From Chitinophagaceae bacterium (GTDB lineage Bacteria; Bacteroidota; Bacteroidia; Chitinophagales; Chitinophagaceae), in the NCBI GenBank assembly GCA_947452875.1, contig CANGEZ010000143.1:1-5945 (forward strand): a stretch of 5,945 nucleotides of DNA, read 5' to 3'. Below are positions 1-4,523 of this stretch, piece by piece (within the stretch, counting starts at the first letter, position 1; the number at the start of each line of letters is the position of its first letter). The notes under the pieces are model-generated. The model was not told where the DNA came from. It made no database searches and worked only from the letters and a program-made list of their open reading frames with translations. The position numbers and the translations under genes are program-made.

Positions 1-106
1 CCCACATATCTGAAATCAATTGACTCAATCCTGTGTAATCAGTATCGATATCAGTAGCAACTTTTCTTAAGACTGGAGAGCCGTAGGCGACAATGGGTAA
101 AATCAT
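1..106 (-). CDS. def: Peptide deformylase, N-terminal fragment (cut by window edge)
   Basis: Peptide deformylase removes the formyl group from the initiator methionine of new proteins in the cytoplasm, using a bound metal ion. Only the first 35 codons are in the window; the reading frame is open to the left edge. The visible protein starts MILPIVAYGSPVLRKVA and continues to SQLISDMW. This matches the N-terminal strand and the G-D-P-x-L-R region of the family, with Ser in place of the usual Asp, and the start of the helix that precedes the first catalytic motif. The catalytic motifs (GxGLAA, EGCLS, HExxH) lie outside the window and cannot be checked. The ATG at 104-106 is preceded by an AT-rich leader and a possible -7 box. 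The gene follows ruvX in the same direction after 186 bases, an order I recall from other Bacteroidota. The identification rests on a short N-terminus. Confidence 0.85.
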   Translation of the reverse strand, partial: MILPIVAYGSPVLRKVATDIDTDYTGLSQLISDMW

Positions 107-126
107 TTGATGTTATTTTCGAAGTG

Positions 127-134
127 CAAATGTA
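127..134 (-). promoter_or_regulatory. Candidate -7 promoter box for def
   Basis: The minus strand reads TACATTTG here, an exact match to the Bacteroidota sigma-A -7 consensus TAnnTTTG, about 20 bases upstream of the def start. It would give a transcript with a leader of roughly 15 bases. A good -33 TTG at the usual spacing is not seen; the nearest TTG, inside the adjacent palindromic repeat, is about 24 bases upstream. If real, it would let def be transcribed separately from ruvX. Confidence 0.4.
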
Positions 135-151
135 AATGAAAAAGTTTATCC

Positions 152-177
152 GCCCCCTCAATCCCCCAAGGGGGAAG
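152..177 (+). repeat. Palindromic intergenic repeat, copy A
   Basis: This 26-base element starts GCCCCCTCAATCCCCC and ends AAGGGGGAAG. It is identical over all 26 bases to copy B at 1630-1655 and closely related to copies C and D in the pyrG-purL spacer. It contains a small hairpin, TCCCC-CAAG-GGGGA. It is followed after 10 bases by a run of seven T (188-194) and then GTTCAAAAGG, an arrangement copy B shares. It lies between ruvX and def. Repetition in the window is certain; REP-like status is inferred. Confidence 0.85.
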
Positions 178-194
178 TTGATGACCATTTTTTT

Positions 195-235
195 GTTCAA
201 AAGGTTCAATTGGTTTAAAAGGTTCAATAGGTTTT
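195..235 (+). repeat. Degenerate GGTTCAAT direct repeat
   Basis: The stretch is built from GTTCAAAAGG followed by two imperfect 18-base units, 203-220 and 221-235, each beginning GGTTCAAT and continuing with GGTTT. The 10-base word GTTCAAAAGG also occurs at 1701-1710 and, inverted, at 1776-1785. It sits directly downstream of copy A and its T-run, so the two may form one composite element. No coding signal is seen in the ruvX-def spacer. Confidence 0.6.
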
Positions 236-268
236 GTCCGAATCGTTGGATTCTAATTTTTACTTTTC

Positions 269-286
269 AATTTTGAATTTTGAATT
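269..286 (+). repeat. Short 7-base-period repeat (AATTTTG)
   Basis: AATTTTG is repeated twice in tandem plus a partial third unit, ending a few bases beyond the ruvX stop codon. The bases just before it, 254-267, read TAATTTTTACTTTT, which is the exact reverse complement of 4033-4046 in front of pyrG. It is low-complexity spacer sequence with no known role. Confidence 0.5.
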
Positions 287-292
287 ATTAAT

Positions 293-706
293 CTATCTCA
301 AACTCTGCAAATACTCCTGTAATAAAATTGTGGCTGCGATTTCATCGACTAATTTCTTATCTCTTCTGTCTTTCTTTTTCAATCCCATTTGCAACATAGC
401 GTCTTTTGCCATTTTGGAAGTATATCTTTCATCTACATCTTTTACCGCAATTTGTGGAAACTCTTTTTTTATGGCTGCTATTGCTTTTTTGGCAAGAGGT
501 GTTCCGTGTGTATCCGACTCATCCCAATTTTTTGGCAATCCCACCAATATCAATTCCACCTGTTCTTCTTTGACATATTTTTTTAAAAATGGAATCAAAT
601 CCGGAGACGAAATGGTAGTTAACCCAGTAGCGATAATTTGTAAAGGATCGGTAACGGCGATGCCTGTTCTTTTGCCTCCGTAATCAATCGCCATTATTCT
701 TGCCAT
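293..706 (-). CDS. ruvX: RuvX/YqgF family RNase H-fold nuclease (putative pre-16S rRNA nuclease)
   Basis: The YqgF/RuvX family has an RNase H-like fold. It has been described as a putative Holliday junction resolvase, and in E. coli it is implicated in maturing the 5' end of 16S rRNA. The 137-residue product has the usual family length. Visible motifs are the first acidic strand IDYGGKRTG with Asp8, the LVGLPKNWDESD loop at about 54-65, the DERYTS motif at 92-97, and the C-terminal DEIAATILLQEYL with Asp121. The expected acidic residues therefore appear intact. The ATG at 704-706 begins MARIMAIDYGG, which puts the first catalytic Asp at the normal distance from the N-terminus. The gene begins 9 bases after the prenyltransferase stop, so the two are probably co-transcribed. 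The cytoplasmic nuclease and the membrane enzyme have no obvious functional link. Confidence 0.95.
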   Translation of the reverse strand: MARIMAIDYGGKRTGIAVTDPLQIIATGLTTISSPDLIPFLKKYVKEEQVELILVGLPKNWDESDTHGTPLAKKAIAAIKKEFPQIAVKDVDERYTSKMAKDAMLQMGLKKKDRRDKKLVDEIAATILLQEYLQSLR

Positions 707-715
707 TTTTTATTT

Positions 716-1615
716 TTAAGGTTTCGTGAAAATTTCGATGATAACAAAAATTGAAAACACCACAGATGCGATGCCATTGGCTGTCATGAATGCGATATTG
801 ACTTTGCTTAAATCATTAGGCTTTACAATGGAATGCTGGTAAATCAACATGGAAATGAATATAGCACCTCCTATCCAATACCAAATAGCGTTTAAATAAA
901 AGTAACCGATATAAAGAACGATTAATGCTGTTACTAAATGCAAGAAAGTTGAAAAAAGCAATGCGCCTTTCTTACCCATCATCACAGGAATGGAATTCAA
1001 ATTATTTTCTCTGTCGAAAGCTTCATCTTGTAAAGCATAAATGATATCAAATCCGCTTACCCAAGTCAATACAATGAATGAAAATAATACAGGAAGTAAA
1101 TTAAACACACCTGTTATAGCTAAAAATGCACCAATCGGCGCCAAACTCAATCCCAAGCCTAATACCAAATGGCAAAGCGCTGTAATTCGTTTTGTGTAAG
1201 AATAAAAAAGTATCACAAACAAAGCCACAAAGCTCAAATAGAAACAAAGTGAATTGATGAAATAAGTTGTTGTGATAAAAAGTAGACTGCAAATAATAGT
1301 GAATAAAAGTGCATTCTTTGGACTGATGATCCCAGCAGGTATTTCTCTAATAGCGGTTCTTGGATTTTTCGCATCGATTTTATAATCCAAATAACGGTTG
1401 AAAGCCATAGCTGCACTTCGAGCAAATACCATACATAAAACTACAAGTATCAATAAAAATACAACTCGTTTTGAATCTGGCATTGTATCAAAACCAAGCG
1501 CATGCAATTCTTTAATAAACCTCCATCCCAGAAAAAAACCAATCATAGCAAAAGGCATCGCGAAAATGGTGTGGGAGAATTTGATTAAGGAAAGGTATTT
1601 TTTTATGGTGTTCAT
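716..1615 (-). CDS. UbiA-family polyprenyltransferase (menaquinone MqnP or 4-hydroxybenzoate type)
   Basis: UbiA-family enzymes are integral membrane proteins that transfer a polyprenyl chain to an aromatic acceptor during quinone synthesis. With the ATG at 1613-1615 the product has 299 residues. It shows the first Asp-rich motif as NRYLDYKIDAKNPRT (73-87) and the second as DIIYALQDEAFD (190-201). About eight or nine hydrophobic segments span the protein. The N-terminal IKFSHTIFAMPFA resembles the UbiA-like subgroup that includes MqnP of the futalosine menaquinone route. Menaquinone is the usual quinone of Bacteroidota, so an MqnP role is more likely than ubiquinone synthesis, but the acceptor cannot be read from sequence. 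A longer frame starts at a TTG at 1639; I reject it because it lies inside repeat copy B, whereas the ATG has an A-rich leader (AAAACAAAATA) and gives the usual MNTIKKYLSLIKFSH start. ruvX follows after 9 bases. Confidence 0.92.
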   Translation of the reverse strand: MNTIKKYLSLIKFSHTIFAMPFAMIGFFLGWRFIKELHALGFDTMPDSKRVVFLLILVVLCMVFARSAAMAFNRYLDYKIDAKNPRTAIREIPAGIISPKNALLFTIICSLLFITTTYFINSLCFYLSFVALFVILFYSYTKRITALCHLVLGLGLSLAPIGAFLAITGVFNLLPVLFSFIVLTWVSGFDIIYALQDEAFDRENNLNSIPVMMGKKGALLFSTFLHLVTALIVLYIGYFYLNAIWYWIGGAIFISMLIYQHSIVKPNDLSKVNIAFMTANGIASVVFSIFVIIEIFTKP

Positions 1616-1629
1616 TATTTTGTTTTGAA

Positions 1630-1655
1630 GCCCCCTCAATCCCCCAAGGGGGAAG
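1630..1655 (+). repeat. Palindromic intergenic repeat, copy B
   Basis: All 26 bases are identical to copy A at 152-177. The downstream layout is also shared: 10 bases containing GACC, then a T-run (nine T, 1666-1674), then GTTTAAAA. It ends only 14 bases before the ATG of the prenyltransferase gene, so on the minus strand it would lie in that gene's 5' untranslated leader unless transcription starts inside it. The minus-strand GAGGGGG near the start resembles a Shine-Dalgarno sequence by chance. Confidence 0.85.
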
Positions 1656-1691
1656 CTATAGACCGTTTTTTTTTGTTTAAAATGTTCGAAA

Positions 1692-1785
1692 GTTCAATGA
1701 GTTCAAAAGGTTATTTTAGATTGTGAGTTACATTTCATTTAGCAATAACCTATTAAACTTATTAAACATTTTGAGCCTTTTGAAC
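1692..1785. repeat. Nested inverted repeats of GTTCAAAAGG words
   Basis: GTTCAAAAGG at 1701-1710 is perfectly inverted as CCTTTTGAAC at 1776-1785. Inside it, AGGTTATT at 1708-1715 pairs with AATAACCT at 1744-1751. Within the right arm, ATTAAACTT and ATTAAACAT (1752-1769) form a 9-base tandem. Most of the trmH-ubiA spacer is made of these words and copy B; I see no coding signal in it. Exact pairing is seen directly; any RNA structure or function is unproven. Confidence 0.55.
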
Positions 1786-1803
1786 AAGATTAAATAAGCA
1801 TCA

Positions 1804-2349
1804 TCAAATTATCAAATTGCCTTTCATCCTCGTCCTGATAATCTCCCACAACACCACACCGGCGGCAGTTGCAATGTTTAAGGAATGCTTCATACCTAAC
1901 TGAGGAATTTCAATACAACCATCACAAGCTATTATAGTATCTTGCTCCACGCCGGTTACTTCATTGCCAAAAATTACTGCAATTTTATCGTTGATGTCGA
2001 ATTGAATTTTTTCCAGAGAAAGACTATCTTTTACTTGTTCAACTGCATACACTTTATAGCCTATAGATTTTAAATAAACGATAGCTTCCTGAGCATTGGG
2101 GAAATATTTCCAGTCGACAGATTCTTCTGCGCCTAATGCTGTTTTTTTGATTTCTTTATGAGGAGGTTGAGCGGTATAGCCAGTTAAGTAAATCCCTTCC
2201 AATAAAAAAGCATCTGAAGTACGAAATACGCTTCCCACATTATAAGCGCTTCTGACATTTTCCAATACAGCAATAACAGGTGTTTTCTCCGAACGTTTGA
2301 ATTCTTCGGTTGTCATCCTGTTGAGCTCTTGCATGCTTAATTTTTGCAT
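1804..2349 (-). CDS. TrmH/SpoU-family RNA 2'-O-ribose methyltransferase
   Basis: This SPOUT-superfamily enzyme transfers a methyl group from S-adenosylmethionine to the 2'-OH of a tRNA or rRNA nucleotide in the cytoplasm. The 181-residue product carries all three family motifs: NVRSAYNVGSVFRTSDA (31-47) with the conserved Asn and Arg, FGNEVTGV (127-134), and IPQLGMKHSLNIATAAGVVLWE (148 to 169), which forms the knotted cofactor site. IPQLGMKHSLNIA is a mild variant of the more common IPM-x-G-x-x-x-SLNV. There is no N-terminal L30-like substrate-binding domain, so it is the short form. The RNA target cannot be told from sequence. It lies 41 bases after pyrG and may be co-transcribed, though a possible -7 box lies right before its start. 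An alternative start at Met6 (ATG at 2332-2334) has an A-rich leader. Confidence 0.92.
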   Translation of the reverse strand: MQKLSMQELNRMTTEEFKRSEKTPVIAVLENVRSAYNVGSVFRTSDAFLLEGIYLTGYTAQPPHKEIKKTALGAEESVDWKYFPNAQEAIVYLKSIGYKVYAVEQVKDSLSLEKIQFDINDKIAVIFGNEVTGVEQDTIIACDGCIEIPQLGMKHSLNIATAAGVVLWEIIRTRMKGNLII

Positions 2350-2353
2350 GGTG

Positions 2354-2361
2354 CAAATTTA
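2354..2361 (-). promoter_or_regulatory. Candidate -7 box directly upstream of the trmH-like gene
   Basis: The minus strand reads TAAATTTG, an exact match to TAnnTTTG, only four bases before the annotated ATG. Transcription from it would begin almost at the start codon, giving a leaderless or nearly leaderless message, or would favour the Met6 start at 2334. I see no convincing -33 TTG at the expected 19-21 base spacing. Confidence 0.35.
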
Positions 2362-2390
2362 AGGCAACAGTATTAATAAAATAGAATTAA

Positions 2391-4031
2391 CTATACCAGC
2401 GCTTCTGTAAGTCCTGAGCTGATTTTCACACTTGAAAAATCCTTTGCTGCTCGAACAAAACCTACAAAAACAGGATGTGGATTTTCAACTGTACTTTTTA
2501 ATTCGGGGTGATATTGTACGCCAATGAAAAATGGGTGATTTTTGAGTTCGACAATTTCAACCAAACCGCTTTGTGGATTTTTTCCACTGGTTTGCATGCC
2601 TGCATTGATATAATCATCGATATACTTATTATTAAATTCCCAGCGATGACGATGACGTTCGCTGATGGTTTCGGTTTGATAAATGCAATGTGCCAGACTA
2701 CCTTCAGCTATTTCGCAAGGGTAAGCACCTAATCTCATCGTTCCTCCTTTGCTGGTGACCGTTTTCTGTGCTTCCATTAAATCAATAACTGGATGTGTTG
2801 TGTTGATGTCCATTTCGGTCGAGTGCGCATCTTTGTATCCCAATACATTTCTGGCAAATTCTATCACCGCCATTTGCATACCCAAACAAATACCGAAGAA
2901 TGGCAATTTATTTTCTCTGGCATATTTTACGGCTTCGATTTTACCTTCTACGCCTCTTGAGCCAAATCCGGGAGCAACCAATAATCCATCCAAACCTTTC
3001 AATTGTGAATCGACATTATCAGCAGTGATATGTTCACTGTGAACATTTACAATTTGTACTTTACATTGATTGATGGCTCCGGCATGAACAAAGGCTTCGA
3101 GAATTGATTTGTAGGCATCTTGCAATTCTACATATTTTCCAATCAAACCAATGGTTACTTTACTAGTTGGATTTTTATATTTATTTAGGAAATCATTCCA
3201 TTTACCTAACTCAGGAGCATTGAAATTCTCTATCCTCAATTTTTTCATGACGATAACATCCAAACCTTCTTCCAACATTTTCAAAGGCACTTCATAAATG
3301 GTGCTTGCATCCATAGCCTCAATTACAGCTTCAGGTTTTACGTTACAGAATAATGCAATTTTTCTTTTGATTTCAGTGTTTAAAGGATGTTCAGTTCTGC
3401 AAACAATCACGTTTGGATGAACACCTTCCTGGCTTAACATTCTAACACTATGTTGTGTAGGTTTTGTTTTAAGTTCTTTTGCCGCTTTCAAATATGGTAT
3501 TAAAGTAAGATGAACCACAATGCAGTCTTCTTCGGGCAACTCCCATTGAATCTGACGAACTGCTTCCACAAATGGTAAGCTTTCAATATCACCAACGGTT
3601 CCTCCTAATTCTGTAATCACAATATCAAATTCACCGGAATTCCCGAGCAACATCATTCTGCGTTTAATCTCATCCGTTATATGCGGAACTACCTGTACGG
3701 TTTTGCCTAGATAATCGCCTTCTCTTTCTTTATTGATTACGGTTTGGTAAATGCGACCAGTAGTAACATTATTAGCTTGTGAAGTAGGTATGTTTAAAAA
3801 ACGTTCGTAGTGACCTAAGTCCAGATCAGTTTCAGCGCCATCGTCTGTTACATAACATTCTCCATGTTCATAAGGATTCAATGTTCCTGGGTCGACATTG
3901 ATGTAAGGATCGAATTTCTGAATGGTACACTTCAATCCTCTTGCCTGCAATAGCTTTGCTAGAGATGCAGCAATAATTCCCTTACCTAAAGAAGAAGTTA
4001 CACCACCGGTAACAAAAATGTATTTGGCCAT
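2391..4031 (-). CDS. pyrG: CTP synthase (glutamine-hydrolysing)
   Basis: CTP synthase makes CTP from UTP, ATP and glutamine, the last step of pyrimidine nucleotide synthesis, in the cytoplasm. At 546 residues it has the usual length (545 in E. coli). The N-terminal synthetase domain (about 1-270) shows the P-loop VTGGVTSSLGKG with Lys17, the DLDLGHYERF stretch with Asp71, ELGGTVGDIES (141-151), and KTKPTQHSV (188-196) for UTP/CTP binding. The C-terminal glutamine amidotransferase domain (about 293-535) has the oxyanion-loop PGFGSRG (354-360), the nucleophile Cys382 in GICLGMQ, and His508/Glu510 in QYHPE, so the triad is complete. The start MAKYIFVTGG is standard. It lies downstream of a long repeat-filled spacer, so it probably has its own promoter and heads a unit with the trmH-like gene 41 bases on. 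Nothing is unusual in the protein. Confidence 0.99.
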   Translation of the reverse strand: MAKYIFVTGGVTSSLGKGIIAASLAKLLQARGLKCTIQKFDPYINVDPGTLNPYEHGECYVTDDGAETDLDLGHYERFLNIPTSQANNVTTGRIYQTVINKEREGDYLGKTVQVVPHITDEIKRRMMLLGNSGEFDIVITELGGTVGDIESLPFVEAVRQIQWELPEEDCIVVHLTLIPYLKAAKELKTKPTQHSVRMLSQEGVHPNVIVCRTEHPLNTEIKRKIALFCNVKPEAVIEAMDASTIYEVPLKMLEEGLDVIVMKKLRIENFNAPELGKWNDFLNKYKNPTSKVTIGLIGKYVELQDAYKSILEAFVHAGAINQCKVQIVNVHSEHITADNVDSQLKGLDGLLVAPGFGSRGVEGKIEAVKYARENKLPFFGICLGMQMAVIEFARNVLGYKDAHSTEMDINTTHPVIDLMEAQKTVTSKGGTMRLGAYPCEIAEGSLAHCIYQTETISERHRHRWEFNNKYIDDYINAGMQTSGKNPQSGLVEIVELKNHPFFIGVQYHPELKSTVENPHPVFVGFVRAAKDFSSVKISSGLTEALV

Positions 4032-4034
4032 AAA

Positions 4035-4061
4035 AAGTAAAAATTAATAAGTAAAAATTAA
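4035..4061 (+). repeat. 14-base-period AT-rich direct repeat before pyrG
   Basis: AAGTAAAAATTAA occurs at 4035-4047 and again at 4049-4061. It ends four bases from the pyrG start codon, so it forms the immediate leader of pyrG, T-rich on the transcribed strand. Its 14-base core AAAAGTAAAAATTA (4033-4046) recurs inverted at 254-267 after ruvX. The T-rich leader is unlike the A-rich leaders of ubiA and ruvX. Confidence 0.6.
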
Positions 4062-4159
4062 AAAAAGAATTACCAAAGCCATTAAAGACTCAGTATAACT
4101 TTTGATTAATTTTATTGATTTTCTGACCGAAGAATGAAAGGAATATCCTAGAGGTCATG

Positions 4160-4167
4160 TAAAGATA
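4160..4167 (-). promoter_or_regulatory. Weak candidate -7 box for pyrG
   Basis: The minus strand reads TATCTTTA, which matches TAnnTTTG at all fixed positions except the last. It would place transcription start near 4156, about 125 bases upstream of the pyrG ATG. I do not see a clear -33 TTG at the proper distance. It is the best match I found between pyrG and the palindromic repeat pair, but in sequence this AT-rich it could be chance. Confidence 0.25.
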
Positions 4168-4220
4168 GGATGATTTTTTTGGGTGCTGAAAAAAATGATG
4201 GAATTATTTGAAAAATATTT

Positions 4221-4246
4221 AGCCCCCTCAATCCCCCAAAGGGGGA
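4221..4246 (+). repeat. Palindromic intergenic repeat, copy C
   Basis: The copy starts AGCCCCCTCAATCCCCC and ends AAAGGGGGA, with one extra A in the loop compared with copies A and B. The inner hairpin has a 6-bp stem, TCCCCC/GGGGGA, and an AAA loop. Together with copy D it forms an inverted pair whose outer 13 bases, 4221-4233 and 4290-4302, are exactly complementary. Confidence 0.85.
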
Positions 4247-4274
4247 CTTTGATTATGTTTTGATGGATTGAAAA

Positions 4275-4302
4275 CTTCCCCCTTCGGGTGATTGAGGGGG
4301 CT
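4275..4302 (-). repeat. Palindromic intergenic repeat, copy D (inverted)
   Basis: Read on the minus strand, this copy begins AGCCCCCTCAATC, continues ACCCGAAGGGGGAAG, and so matches copies A to C with a change in the left arm of the inner hairpin (ACCC for CCCC). It faces copy C across a 28-base centre. It is the only copy of the four in the opposite orientation. Confidence 0.85.
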
Positions 4303-4357
4303 CACGAATTTTTATTCATGAGATGTTGATTATTTCATATCCGAAAAACCAGTTTTA

Positions 4358-4373
4358 CCCCGAGGTTTCGGGG
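4358..4373 (-). terminator. GC-rich hairpin after purL, weak terminator candidate
   Basis: CCCCGA at 4358-4363 pairs with TCGGGG at 4368-4373 around a GGTT loop on the plus strand (AACC on the minus strand). On the transcribed minus strand the hairpin is followed by TAAAACTGGTTTTT, which has a T-run, but only about ten bases after the stem rather than directly. It lies about 150 bases beyond the purL stop. An alternative pairing of CCGAAA (4341-4346) with TTTCGG (4366-4371) competes with it. It could equally be another intergenic repeat. Confidence 0.3.
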
Positions 4374-4384
4374 CGAGCTATTTA

Positions 4385-4410
4385 ATATTTTACATTGGAT
4401 ATTTTACATT
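4385..4410 (+). repeat. 14-base-period repeat (ATATTTTACATT)
   Basis: ATATTTTACATT occurs at 4385-4396 and again at 4399-4410, separated by GG. It is part of the pyrG-purL spacer, which holds no recognisable gene. Function is unknown. Confidence 0.6.
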
Positions 4411-4416
4411 TATTTT

Positions 4417-4458
4417 GCCACAAAGGCAGCAAGACACAAAGGAGCACTAAGTTTTAGT
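4417..4458 (+). repeat. CACAAAGG imperfect repeat, 16-base period
   Basis: CACAAAGG at 4419-4426 recurs at 4435-4442, each followed by a GCA-containing tail, and the stretch runs on into GCACTAAGTTTTAG. I recall similar CACAAAGGCAC-type phrases in spacers of other Bacteroidota genomes, but I cannot check that here. No gene or stable hairpin is apparent. Confidence 0.5.
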
Positions 4459-4471
4459 ATCTGCCACAATT

Positions 4472-4510
4472 CCAAATCCCTAATCCCCAAATCCCTAATC
4501 CCTAATTCCC
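4472..4510 (-). repeat. G-rich tandem repeat downstream of purL, possible G-quadruplex
   Basis: On the plus strand CCAAATCCCTAATCCC is repeated with a 15-base period (4472-4487 and 4487-4502), followed by CTAATTCCC. On the transcribed minus strand this gives five runs of three or four G (4508-4510, 4500-4502, 4493-4495, 4485-4488, 4478-4480) separated by loops of four or five bases, which satisfies the usual G3+N1-7 quadruplex pattern. It begins 13 bases after the purL stop codon, so it would lie in the 3' untranslated part of the purL message. Confidence 0.65.
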
Positions 4511-4523
4511 TTTCACCAATCCC

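Noticed and set aside
152..194. Copy A plus T-run as an intrinsic terminator
   Set aside because: The T-run follows the hairpin only on the plus strand, where no gene lies upstream, and it is separated from the stem by 10 bases. On the transcribed strand no T-run follows directly.
234..683. Plus-strand open reading frame opposite ruvX
   Set aside because: It is the antisense shadow of a gene with clear family motifs; its product resembles nothing I recognise and is rich in Ser, Phe and Cys as expected from reading the complement.
1616..1639. Eight extra N-terminal codons (MRGLQNKI) on the prenyltransferase
   Set aside because: They start at TTG inside repeat copy B, while the ATG at 1615 has an A-rich leader and gives the normal family N-terminus.
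2508..3042. Plus-strand open frames opposite pyrG
   Set aside because: They are shadows within a complete, highly conserved CTP synthase gene and have no recognisable product.
4173..4196. ATTTTTTT/AAAAAAAT inverted repeat with a GGGTGCTG loop
   Set aside because: The stem is only A-T pairs from homopolymer runs and would be unstable; chance occurrence is likely in this AT-rich spacer.
4221..4510. CRISPR-like array in the pyrG-purL spacer
   Set aside because: The repeats are of several unrelated kinds, the two related copies are inverted rather than direct, and there are no regularly sized unique spacers or cas genes.
4032..4523. tRNA, small RNA gene or riboswitch in the spacer upstream of pyrG
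   Set aside because: I found no cloverleaf, CCA end or recognisable riboswitch core; the sequence is accounted for by repeats and AT-rich filler.
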